A DNA stretch of 9,134 nt from Desulfobacteraceae bacterium (lineage in GTDB: Bacteria > Desulfobacterota > DSM-4660 > Desulfatiglandales > Desulfatiglandaceae), in NCBI GenBank assembly GCA_030589225.1, contig JAUUWD010000045.1:1-9134 (forward strand), read 5' to 3'. The translations under genes were made by a program, and so were the position numbers. The notes under the pieces are model-generated. The model ran no database searches. It had not been told where the DNA came from and saw nothing but the letters and a program-made list of their open reading frames with translations. Shown here in pieces: positions 1-6,451 of the stretch; positions within the stretch are counted from its first letter, which is position 1, and the number at the start of each line of letters is the position of its first letter.

Positions 1-386
1 ATTTCAGATCCTGTGCTGTCGCCGGTGCCGACCCGACACTCACCTATCCCGCTGTACCTGCGTCCGTGGACAAGACCCTCAAGAAAGCAGGGCTCACCAT
101 TGATCAGATAGACCTCATTGAGATACAGGAGGCATTTGCTGTTCAGGCACTGGCCGATGCCAGGATGATGGGGATTAAAAAGGAGGATTTTGATAAAAAG
201 ATCAATGTCAATGGTTCCGGCATTTCCCTTGGGCATCCCATCGGCGCTACCGGCGCCATGAGATTGGTGACTTTACTCCATGAGATGAAAAGGCGCGGTT
301 CCTCATATGGATTGGAAACTATTTGTGGTGGGGGCGGGCTTGGGATTGCTGCAGTCTTTGAGTTATCTCAGATAGATCGGGTTTGA
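1..386 (+). CDS. Thiolase (acetyl-CoA acetyltransferase family), C-terminal part, 5'-truncated by window edge
   Basis: The reading frame is open from base 3 to the TGA at 384-386 and continues to the left of the window. The GTG at 66 is an internal Val codon, because the residues before it (SCAVAGADPTLTYPAVPAS) are already thiolase-like. Visible family motifs are the QEAFAVQALA segment (usual form NEAFA), the GHPIGATGA loop with the catalytic His, and a late Cys in ICGGGGLGIAAVFE, which matches the CxG general-base Cys of thiolases. The N-terminal nucleophilic Cys lies outside the window. Family members cleave 3-ketoacyl-CoA or condense two acyl-CoA molecules in the cytoplasm, in fatty-acid degradation or related acyl-CoA pathways. 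Chain-length preference cannot be judged. About seven residues (LSQIDRV) follow the conserved end, and this tail is encoded in the 24-bp overlap with the convergent PHP gene. Family confidence is high; the exact substrate is unknown. Confidence 0.93.
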   Translation, partial: FRSCAVAGADPTLTYPAVPASVDKTLKKAGLTIDQIDLIEIQEAFAVQALADARMMGIKKEDFDKKINVNGSGISLGHPIGATGAMRLVTLLHEMKRRGSSYGLETICGGGGLGIAAVFELSQIDRV

Positions 387-1439
387 AAAAATCCAGGGTC
401 TCCAGCCAAAAACAAAGAGATGACAGTAGACCTCCACACGATAGACGCCTTTTTGTTCTACTCTGAAAGACACTTGGTTCCCACGCCAGCGTTTCTCAAC
501 AGTCCCATCTCTGATAAGTCTGATCTCACCTTCTTTGGGTATCTTAATGAACAGGGTGCCGGTCTGGAATGGCCTTTCTTCGCCCATGGTCAAGTTCCAT
601 CCCTCATCTGAAACATAATAGTACTTGAAACCTTTGGCCGGCGCCAGATTTTCATGAACAATAAATGCCCGTCCCTGTCTCAATGCCTCATATATTGCTG
701 CCTTTGCCTCTGTAAAATCCTTAGAAAGGGGCTTATACAACAGAATATGGACATTAATAGAATTCAACAGATACTCATAGGAAAGAGGTTTCAGCCGGAT
801 CCCATGCCACTTAAATAAAGATCCGTGGGCATCCGAACCACCGATTCCTGCTGTTTTTTTTTGCTGGCACAACTTGTCCCAGAAGGAAAGAGTTTTTCGG
901 CTGGGTGCTTTCAGGAACTGAGATTTAAAAAGGAGAAAAAACAGCCCGTGAAACAGGCTTTTTATGCGCTCTTTCCAGCGTGAGGAGAAGTTCCAGATGC
1001 AGACGCCCGTATAACCTTTGACAGAAAGATCATTCCAGGTATAGGCCAAAGATTTTTCACTAAATGACATGCCTTTTTCAAAGGGGTGTGCCAAAAAACC
1101 AAATCCACCCTGTGCATTCACCCTATCAATAACCTCCTGGGGCCCCAAGGATCGACCATTAATCATTTCCTTTATGTCATAGGCCAGATAGTGATGATAC
1201 CTGCCTCCTATCTCCAGGCCCAAAAGAACCAGAAGGCCATCATAAAAACCTTCATCTTGTAGATGAAGGGAATCGGTCATATAGCTATGATCATTAAGGA
1301 TAATGAAATCAAGACCTACCTGCTTCGCTGAGCGGGCGATCTCATGAACAGTCCCTGCCCCGTCGGAATAGCGAGAATGGATGTGGAGGTTGCCAACATA
1401 CTCGAAGTAGGCATCATACGGATGATCATTGGGTGGCAT
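363..1439 (-). CDS. PHP-domain metallohydrolase, CehA/McbA-like
   Basis: The protein has 358 aa and no signal peptide, so it is probably cytoplasmic. The PHP metal-binding residues appear in order: H19-x-H21 with D26 in NLHIHSRYSDG, H51 in LNDHS, E76 in GLEI, H82/H83, H118 in FLAHPF, and D203-x-H205 in GGSDAHG. This is an essentially complete set for a di- or trinuclear metal centre, so an active phosphoesterase or hydrolase is expected. After the PHP domain (about residues 14-240) comes a beta-rich tail (about 285-358) ending WIFSNPIYLR, a closing motif seen in CehA/McbA-type PHP proteins. The segment 155-185 is aromatic and basic and may form an amphipathic or membrane-touching insert. It is the last gene of the minus-strand operon, starting 28 bp after the permease stop with only a weak AGG ribosome site. 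Its substrate is unknown; the family includes enzymes acting on phosphate esters and carbamates. Confidence 0.88.
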   Translation of the reverse strand: MPPNDHPYDAYFEYVGNLHIHSRYSDGAGTVHEIARSAKQVGLDFIILNDHSYMTDSLHLQDEGFYDGLLVLLGLEIGGRYHHYLAYDIKEMINGRSLGPQEVIDRVNAQGGFGFLAHPFEKGMSFSEKSLAYTWNDLSVKGYTGVCIWNFSSRWKERIKSLFHGLFFLLFKSQFLKAPSRKTLSFWDKLCQQKKTAGIGGSDAHGSLFKWHGIRLKPLSYEYLLNSINVHILLYKPLSKDFTEAKAAIYEALRQGRAFIVHENLAPAKGFKYYYVSDEGWNLTMGEERPFQTGTLFIKIPKEGEIRLIRDGTVEKRWRGNQVSFRVEQKGVYRVEVYCHLFVFGWRPWIFSNPIYLR

Positions 1440-1467
1440 AGAATTATGAACCTATCTAACTATCGAA

Positions 1468-3168
1468 TCATCCCTCATATTCTCGAAGCGCCTTCAGGCC
1501 CATTTTCATGGGTTTGAATACTGCCAGGGTATTTATCAAAACAACCATCAAGAATGAAGCAATTATTAGAAGCCACTGAAATGCAGTGACCGTCTTACCG
1601 CTTGCATCGGACATAAACAGAATATAGACCGGACCCGCCTCGAGTACAATAACAATTGCGATAAAAATTGAGCTTACGATCATATACAGCACACCGCCAA
1701 ATCCGACCGAGAGCTGTGCGATATTTTCATATTTGAAATTGGCATACAATGCCCCGAAACCGATCCCCAGAGCCACTATACCAAGGACCATGAAGAACAT
1801 GGTAATCGAGGACAGGAACATCATAAAACGCGTTACATCAAGGAGGTAGTTTGTGACAATAACCAAAACCTCAGCCAGAAAGACCATGGGAATTAAAAAA
1901 TATACATACTTCCCCCACAGGTATTGCCGGAGCCTCATGGGAGAGGAACTGATAACCCAATAGGCCTCCCCTTCAGCGCTTACGGCCGTAAAGATAAAGC
2001 GTGCCGAAATCGCCGAAAGAACAAACCCCGCAAGGCCCATGTTTAAAAATGCCAGTTCATTTTGGAGGAAATCCAATTTAATCGGGCTCTTATCCAGGGG
2101 TAACACACTGAAGTTATACACGTATACGACCACGAGGGCGCCGAGCAGTATCAGTTGGGACCATTGGGTATTATCCCGAAAAAAAGTTCGAAGATCCTTG
2201 GCAATGATTGCGCCCAAATCTTCACCAAATGGTTTTTTAAGGCACCTTACGAACACATCAAGGATCTTTGTCCCCACTGTGCGTCTCTTTTTTGCCTCTT
2301 GAGATTTGGAAAAACCAACAATATAAACGGCCTGTGCAACCCATACATTGATAACCACCATTGATAAAGCCGTGACCCAGGTTAGCGTAACCGCAAACAT
2401 GTGGTTTTTCCCACCAGGGACTGTCAGGCTGTCCCACAGAGTTTCGGTAATCCATTGGGTGGGAAGATATGGTGACTGTGGCGCCTTCAAGGCGCTTAAA
2501 TATTCCATGATACTAAAAAAGGACTCAGGATTGGCCAGTCTCTCGGGTCTTAAAAAACGAAACAGGAAGTAAAGGGCCACGATCATCAATATGGCTATAA
2601 ACATGATAATATCTTTTGTCCTCTGCGCTGGAAATACGTATACAAGGAGCATTGTAATAAGGATTCCTGCGCCAGCGGCGATAATGACCATGGCCAGATT
2701 CATGTGAAGGAGTGTGAAATAGAAACCTGCACCGGGCCGATACACATAGGCATAAGCCATGAAGACTGGCAGTCCAAAAATCAGGAGCATCCATGAGCTA
2801 TCCATGAGCGTGAAGAAAGATCGCGACAAAAAAAGCTCTTCAACGGAGACAGGAGTTGAGTGACAGAATTCAAGATCTTTGGACAGGTAAAGGTTAGAGA
2901 CCGCTGTTATGATGTGACTGAAAATAAGCAGGGAGAAAAAAGTCAGGAGAATCATAGACAGAAGATAACGCGCCACAAGATCTCCGATAACTTCAACTGA
3001 CTGAAAATAGATTAGAACACGAGAGGAAACCACAAACATGCCGCAGCAAAAAGCGAACCCCAACCCGCCAAGGATGAAGATTCGTCGCCTTTTTCCACCC
3101 TTTGAACTGATCAGCTGATTTCTAAAGGCAAAAAACCTGGGTTTAATGAGCAGGTAGAGATTTTTCAT
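1468..3168 (-). CDS. ABC-2-type transporter permease, 12 predicted TM helices in two repeated halves
   Basis: This 566-aa, strongly hydrophobic protein belongs in the cytoplasmic membrane. By eye the helices lie near residues 30-48, 67-90, 124-142, 150-178, 187-206, 257-285, 335-352, 372-396, 420-440, 448-475, 488-509 and 530-550. A basic stretch (GGKRRR, 24-29) precedes the first helix. After the second helix of each half there is a similar polar motif: LEFCHSTPVSVEELFLSR (99-116) and YWVISSSPMRLRQYLWGK (403-420). This points to duplication of a six-helix ABC-2 unit. A loop with KDLRTFFRDNTQW (324-336) precedes TM7 and could be the elbow helix that contacts the ATPase. The start ATG lies inside the end of the ATPase gene (26-bp overlap) and has AAAGG upstream in a usable position. 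No substrate-binding protein is encoded nearby, so export is more likely than import. The cargo is unknown. Confidence 0.85.
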   Translation of the reverse strand: MKNLYLLIKPRFFAFRNQLISSKGGKRRRIFILGGLGFAFCCGMFVVSSRVLIYFQSVEVIGDLVARYLLSMILLTFFSLLIFSHIITAVSNLYLSKDLEFCHSTPVSVEELFLSRSFFTLMDSSWMLLIFGLPVFMAYAYVYRPGAGFYFTLLHMNLAMVIIAAGAGILITMLLVYVFPAQRTKDIIMFIAILMIVALYFLFRFLRPERLANPESFFSIMEYLSALKAPQSPYLPTQWITETLWDSLTVPGGKNHMFAVTLTWVTALSMVVINVWVAQAVYIVGFSKSQEAKKRRTVGTKILDVFVRCLKKPFGEDLGAIIAKDLRTFFRDNTQWSQLILLGALVVVYVYNFSVLPLDKSPIKLDFLQNELAFLNMGLAGFVLSAISARFIFTAVSAEGEAYWVISSSPMRLRQYLWGKYVYFLIPMVFLAEVLVIVTNYLLDVTRFMMFLSSITMFFMVLGIVALGIGFGALYANFKYENIAQLSVGFGGVLYMIVSSIFIAIVIVLEAGPVYILFMSDASGKTVTAFQWLLIIASFLMVVLINTLAVFKPMKMGLKALREYEG

Positions 3169-3901
3169 GTGCGAGCCTTTTGCCTTCAGTCAATTTCAAA
3201 AAGGTATGCTCCAAATTACCGTCCACACCAGCCTTACGCCTTAATGCCTCTGAAGTGCCTTTTGCAACAATTTGACCTGCCTGTATGATGGCGATTTCAT
3301 CACATATCTCCTGGGCTACCTCCAGAGAATGGGTAGACATGAAAATGGTGGTTCCATTGCTGGCCTGCTCTTTGAATATGCCCTTAACGAGCCTTGCCGC
3401 TCTCGGATCCAGGCCCACCATGGGCTCATCCACAATAAGAACCCTGGGCCTGTGAAGCAGAGATGAACACATAACCAGGCGCTGTTTCATGCCATGGGAA
3501 TAGCTTTCGATCAACTCATCTTTCCAGTGGCTCAGATCAAAGAGTTCCAGCAGTTCCGAAATTCGATGGTTAAATAAGGGTGTGTGATCCAGGCGATACA
3601 GACCTGCGATGAGCAGGAGAAATTCCAAACCACTCAGCTTTTCATATAAAAAGGGCCGATCAGGGATAAAACCTACATATTGCTTGACAGCCGAAGGCTT
3701 CTCAGCCAAATCCATGCCATTGATGATGATTTGCCCTGAGGTGGGCTTGATGATCCCTGCCATCATTTTGATGGTCGTGGTTTTTCCCGCCCCATTAGGT
3801 CCAAGGAATCCGAAGATAACACCTGCCTTTACATCAATGTTAATTTCATCAACGGCACGAAAACCCTTGTAAACCTTGGTGAGATCAATCAATTTAATCA
3901 T
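3143..3901 (-). CDS. ABC transporter ATP-binding protein, ABC-2/exporter type
   Basis: This is a canonical nucleotide-binding domain. Residues are numbered from an upstream TTG at 3913. Walker A is GPNGAGKT (38-45), the Q-loop region is YVGFIPDRP with Asp85 where Gln is usual, the signature is SYSHGMKQR (137-145), Walker B is VLIVDEP (158-164), the D-loop is GLDP, and the H-loop is STH with His195. The SHGMKQR signature and Asp in the Q-loop are common in drug- or ABC-2-type exporter ATPases and do not imply inactivity. I chose the ATG at 3901, giving a 252-aa protein beginning MIKLIDLTKVYKGF, because family members start this way. The TTG at 3913 would add four residues, and the purine-rich GGAAGTGG lies directly against that TTG. 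The chosen start overlaps the transglutaminase stop by 8 bp, and the 3' end overlaps the permease start by 26 bp, so it is almost certainly the motor of that permease, acting as a homodimer at the inner membrane face. Confidence 0.94.
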   Translation of the reverse strand: MIKLIDLTKVYKGFRAVDEINIDVKAGVIFGFLGPNGAGKTTTIKMMAGIIKPTSGQIIINGMDLAEKPSAVKQYVGFIPDRPFLYEKLSGLEFLLLIAGLYRLDHTPLFNHRISELLELFDLSHWKDELIESYSHGMKQRLVMCSSLLHRPRVLIVDEPMVGLDPRAARLVKGIFKEQASNGTTIFMSTHSLEVAQEICDEIAIIQAGQIVAKGTSEALRRKAGVDGNLEHTFLKLTEGKRLAHEKSLPAH

Positions 3902-5402
3902 ATCGATAATCAACCACTTCCAGTTTTAGCTTTCCAATAAGGGCGATAATGTCCACCTGCCTGTCCAGCCCTCCTTCAACAAGCTTGATATGGGTAGCGT
4001 CGGTTGGCATTTGATTCAGAGCCGCGTCCATGGAGATCCACCTTCCCAGAAAGCCTTCGGTCCAGGCATGATAATAAAACCTCCCTCTTGCATAAACGAT
4101 TCCCACACACACCCTGGCCGGTATGCCCGAAGCCCTGAGTAATCCCGTAAGCAGCGCGGCATGCTCATTACAATCCCCCACCCTGTTCTTTAAAACCTCT
4201 AACGCACTCGGGACAGAAATCACAGGCCTTTTTTCCACATTTTTATAGACCCAGGTCATCAATTTTCTCGCCAAAGAAGACGGGTCTCTCATATTTCCCG
4301 CAATATCACGGGCCTTCCCCGTGATAGCCTCATTACCGCTTTCAATGTTGAATTCCGGCTTGAGAAACAGCTTCATTTTCCCAGAACGGTCCTCAAAAGG
4401 TAAGGTGTATCCAGCCTTTATGGGTATCTCCTCCTGAACAACCTCAATCATGCCTGAGCGGAATCTCTGTCTCCCCTTGTCCAAAATGGCAGTGTCAAAA
4501 TGCTCTTCGGCGATGCCCTCCACCTTAAGGCTCAGATAGGTCAGCTTAGCAGGTTCCCTTAATCTCCCTTTAACATGTATTGCTGCCAATTCATAAAAAT
4601 CGCTACCTCCACCTCGTTGAATATCTCGAGGTGCCATGGCTGCACTGGATTTGATCAGGGTAAGCCCCATAACGCTTTTCTCCTTCAACACAGTGCCTGA
4701 TTCATCAACCCAGAATGTCATGGGCTGGCCCAGCATCTGTGCTTCCAAGCGGAAAGTACTGTACTCAAGACGGCGAATAACCAGGGTCTCTCTATCTGCT
4801 ACTTTCACTACCAGTTCCTTTAGTGCCATGGTGGATGGATCAAAAATAGGGAACTTGAATGACTGACCCACCTCGATGCGCCGGCCTTTAAAGAATGGTG
4901 CTAATCCAGCACCGATCATGGGCGGGTCTGACAGGCTGAGTCGCTCAGTCCTCTTTGCCTTGCCCTCCCCTATTTCCAGTTGCATGAGATTGCCATCAAC
5001 AGTTCCCGAGATTTTATAGCTCACGACACCGGATTTCATGCTAAAGTTGAATTTTCTTAGCAAGAACCGCTGATCCACGACCGACCGAGTGACCATGTAT
5101 ATGCTGGTGGGCTGACCCATAAGGTTCAAGTTTAATAGAATCTCCTCCCGTATAAGGTAGTTCTCTCCAACGGGGTTAATCTGGGTCATAGAGTATCCCA
5201 CTTTTTGCCCCTTGAGATAGATTTCCATCCAGTCTCGCTGGGGTGAAGCTATTGCTGAAACCTTACCTTCAATGACACCAGGCTGATCACTGCCACCCCT
5301 GGAGTTGACGTTTCTGACCAACACGCCAATCAAGACCAGCCACAGGATAACAATGCTGCTCCCAAAAAGATTAAAGAGGTGTTTTCTGTTTTTCAGGACC
5401 AT
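3894..5402 (-). CDS. Membrane-anchored transglutaminase-like (papain-fold) protein
   Basis: The protein has 502 aa. Residues 12-29 form one hydrophobic helix after a basic start (KNRKH), giving a signal anchor with the rest outside the cytoplasmic membrane. Residues about 55-255 form a beta-rich domain beginning WMEIYLKGQKVGYSM and closing with a FWVDESGTVLK motif, a layout often found in front of transglutaminase cores. Residues about 340-470 hold the core, with a complete catalytic triad: Cys411 in VGDCNEHA, His445 in YYHAWTE and Asp459 in SMDAA. Bacterial members act as peptidases, amidases or cross-linkers, so the reaction is not fixed by the triad. ATG 5402 is the only sensible start, since an in-frame stop lies four codons upstream; it lacks a clear Shine-Dalgarno sequence. 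It is the first gene of the operon and its stop overlaps the ATPase start, which suggests it acts with the transporter, for example on an exported molecule or envelope component. Confidence 0.88.
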   Translation of the reverse strand: MVLKNRKHLFNLFGSSIVILWLVLIGVLVRNVNSRGGSDQPGVIEGKVSAIASPQRDWMEIYLKGQKVGYSMTQINPVGENYLIREEILLNLNLMGQPTSIYMVTRSVVDQRFLLRKFNFSMKSGVVSYKISGTVDGNLMQLEIGEGKAKRTERLSLSDPPMIGAGLAPFFKGRRIEVGQSFKFPIFDPSTMALKELVVKVADRETLVIRRLEYSTFRLEAQMLGQPMTFWVDESGTVLKEKSVMGLTLIKSSAAMAPRDIQRGGGSDFYELAAIHVKGRLREPAKLTYLSLKVEGIAEEHFDTAILDKGRQRFRSGMIEVVQEEIPIKAGYTLPFEDRSGKMKLFLKPEFNIESGNEAITGKARDIAGNMRDPSSLARKLMTWVYKNVEKRPVISVPSALEVLKNRVGDCNEHAALLTGLLRASGIPARVCVGIVYARGRFYYHAWTEGFLGRWISMDAALNQMPTDATHIKLVEGGLDRQVDIIALIGKLKLEVVDYRYD

Positions 5403-5647
5403 ATCAGAGAGTTATTTTCCCAATAAATCCAATATTCCATCTTCTCAAAACCCATTATTCCAATTTCGGAGCTAAGTTGAATATTATTATATCATATCTG
5501 TGGAGAAAATGAGGAAAGTACATTGAGGATCCGGCACAAGAATCATAACCGGTCACAGGATGGCAGGGTTGTTAGGTCTTTTCTTCGATTTCAGGCAATT
5601 CGGCAAGAAAGAAGGTAAGCCCTTATCGCGGACAACTGACGTTGTTA
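5403..5647. other. Intergenic region between DUF151 gene and the transglutaminase/ABC operon
   Basis: These 245 bases must hold the operon's promoter if the operon is not read through from the DUF151 gene. On the minus strand an AT-rich stretch contains TATAAT (5491-5486) overlapping TATGAT (5496-5491), which are good -10 matches, but no convincing -35 box lies 16-18 bases before either. A short dyad ACAAC-TGAC-GTTGT (5632-5645) sits three bases after the DUF151 stop; its stem is only five base pairs and no T-run follows, so it is not a credible intrinsic terminator. No small ORF with a ribosome site was seen. Read-through from the DUF151 gene is therefore possible. Confidence 0.4.
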
Positions 5648-6145
5648 TTACATTTTATATTTTCCAAAGTCATCCGGGTTGAGGCTCTCCAGAATTTCCT
5701 GCCACTTCTTTCCTTTTTCTGACTTATCCTGGGGTTCTGATTTCAAGTCTATCCGGCTGGACTGCTTGATCACTTCTTCTGCAACAAAAATAGGCGCTTT
5801 CACTCTCAGGGAAATGGCAAGGGCATCGCTTGGTCTGGCATCCAGGGTCATTTCCTTTTCACCCTGTTTGAAATGGATGACGGCATAATACGTGTTGTCT
5901 TTCAGGTCAGCGACCTCGATTCTGGCGACTTTGACGTCTACCATATCCATCATATTTTTTAGCAGATCATGGGTCATGGGTCTTGAAAACTTGATACCCT
6001 CCATCTCACTTGCTATGGCAGTGGCCTCTAACAAACCGATCCAAATGGGCAACGTCTCGTCACCGTCAACCGCTTTAAGGATGACAATGGGGCTGTTTGT
6101 TACGGGATCCATAGTTAATCCGGAAATGACCATCGGTTTGTACAT
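5648..6145 (-). CDS. Bifunctional nuclease family protein (DUF151/BFN domain)
   Basis: The protein has 165 aa and no signal peptide, so it is cytoplasmic. The DUF151 domain fills residues 5-125, with its hallmark blocks: LPIWIGLLEATAIA (32-45), EGIKFSRPMTHDLL (49-62) and LDARPSDALAISLR (101-114), followed by APIFVAEEV. The family was named from plant proteins reported to have RNase and DNase activity; in most bacteria the role is unknown, so nuclease activity here is only a family-based expectation. After a charged linker (KSEPQDKSEKGKKW) the protein ends in a short WQEILESLNPDDFGKYKM-type tail that I associate with deltaproteobacterial members. The start ATG has a strong GGGAGG site five bases upstream and a plausible promoter further up. 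It is transcribed divergently from the plsB-like gene and precedes the transporter operon on the same strand across a 245-bp gap. Confidence 0.92.
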   Translation of the reverse strand: MYKPMVISGLTMDPVTNSPIVILKAVDGDETLPIWIGLLEATAIASEMEGIKFSRPMTHDLLKNMMDMVDVKVARIEVADLKDNTYYAVIHFKQGEKEMTLDARPSDALAISLRVKAPIFVAEEVIKQSSRIDLKSEPQDKSEKGKKWQEILESLNPDDFGKYKM

Positions 6146-6150
6146 AAATT

Positions 6151-6156
6151 CCTCCC
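6151..6156 (-). promoter_or_regulatory. Shine-Dalgarno site of the DUF151 gene
   Basis: On the minus strand GGGAGG lies five bases before the ATG at 6145. It is the strongest ribosome site in the window and fixes the start of the DUF151 protein. Confidence 0.8.
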
Positions 6157-6197
6157 TGGGTTTAGCAAGACCTTATATCTATTTTCTATTTCTCTTA

Positions 6198-6226
6198 ATT
6201 CTTAACCATACAATTCCTTTTGTCAA
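6198..6226 (-). promoter_or_regulatory. Candidate sigma70-type promoter for the DUF151 gene
   Basis: On the minus strand a perfect TTGACA (6226-6221) is followed by a 17-base spacer and AAGAAT (6203-6198, four of six -10 positions). Transcription would begin near 6191 and give a leader of about 45 bases carrying the strong ribosome site. A second TTGACA lies 12 bases further upstream but has no matching -10 at proper distance. The prediction rests on consensus match only. Confidence 0.45.
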
Positions 6227-6241
6227 CACCCGTGTCAACAC
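6221..6241. repeat. Direct repeat TGTCAACAC, two copies 12 bp apart
   Basis: Two exact 9-bp copies (6221-6229 and 6233-6241) with a 12-bp period. On the minus strand each reads GTGTTGACA and so contains a -35 consensus. The arrangement could be a duplicated promoter element or a tandem binding site for a regulator at the -35 region of the DUF151 promoter. Confidence 0.7.
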
Positions 6242-6319
6242 TGTGGTCGCAAAAAAACCTGTCGCTTTGGTTTGTCGCCTTGTAAGACTCATATTTTCTT
6301 AGTAGTATAGCAAACAGTA

Positions 6320-6379
6320 AAAATCCTGGCCCAGCCTCTGGCCCATATGGGCTGCGATCCTGCGGGAGGACCAGGTTTT
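6320..6379. other. Inverted-repeat block able to fold as a three-way junction
   Basis: An outer helix pairs AAAA+CCTGG (6320-6323, 6325-6329; T6324 bulged) with CCAGGTTTT (6371-6379). Inside it, CAGCC (6332-6336) pairs with GGCTG (6350-6354), and TCCT (6358-6361) pairs with AGGA (6367-6370), leaving junction linkers of only two, three and zero bases. A 12-bp palindrome GCCCATATGGGC (6341-6352) competes with the first inner helix. On the minus strand the outer helix is followed by ATTTTTA, so it could also act as a terminator in that direction. Which strand, if any, is transcribed is not known. The pairing is directly visible; function is inferred. Confidence 0.45.
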
Positions 6380-6411
6380 CCAAAAATAAAATCATATCAT
6401 ACTGGACAATG

Positions 6412-6432
6412 AACTAAAAGACTTTTAAAGTT
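6412..6432. promoter_or_regulatory. Imperfect dyad upstream of the plsB-like gene, possible operator
   Basis: AACTAAAAG (6412-6420) and CTTTTAAAGTT (6422-6432) form an inverted repeat about one central base, with two extra A's in the right arm. The centre is too tight for an RNA hairpin, so a protein-binding site is the likelier reading. It ends 19 bases before the ATG and just upstream of the ribosome site, where a bound repressor could block transcription or initiation. Confidence 0.3.
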
Positions 6433-6451
6433 AGCGATGAGGTTGATTTAA

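Larger units (their letters stand above)
6146..6451. other. Divergent intergenic region between the DUF151 and plsB-like genes
   Basis: These 306 bases separate two genes read in opposite directions. From left to right they hold the DUF151 ribosome site and promoter (minus strand), a 9-bp direct repeat that includes two TTGACA boxes, an AT-rich stretch, a GC-rich inverted-repeat block that can fold as a three-way junction (6320-6379), a TATCAT sequence (6395-6400) that could be a -10 box for the plsB-like gene but has no good -35 partner, an imperfect dyad (6412-6432), and a GAGG ribosome site (6439-6442) nine bases before the plsB-like ATG. A 66-codon frame on the minus strand (6395-6195) crosses these elements but has no ribosome site or recognisable domain. 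Confidence 0.6.

Noticed and set aside
66..68. GTG at 66 as the start of a short thiolase-like gene
   Set aside because: The frame stays open to the window edge with thiolase-like residues before the GTG, so the gene is cut by the window rather than short.
2258..2455. Minus-strand frames inside the permease gene (also 2525-2794)
   Set aside because: They are out-of-frame shadows of the permease, without their own ribosome sites; the permease itself is intact, so no frameshift needs explaining.
3653..3667. Asp in place of Gln in the ABC Q-loop as a sign of a dead ATPase
   Set aside because: Walker A, signature, Walker B and H-loop are intact, and IPD-type Q-loops are common in ABC-2 exporter ATPases.
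5632..5645. Dyad ACAAC-TGAC-GTTGT right after the DUF151 stop as a terminator
   Set aside because: The stem is only five base pairs and no T-run follows on the minus strand.
5892..6302. 136-codon plus-strand frame opposite the DUF151 gene
   Set aside because: It lies mostly antisense to a clearly conserved gene and its translation resembles no family.
6195..6395. 66-codon minus-strand frame in the divergent intergenic region
   Set aside because: It has no ribosome site, no recognisable domain, and runs through the inverted-repeat block and the DUF151 promoter repeats.
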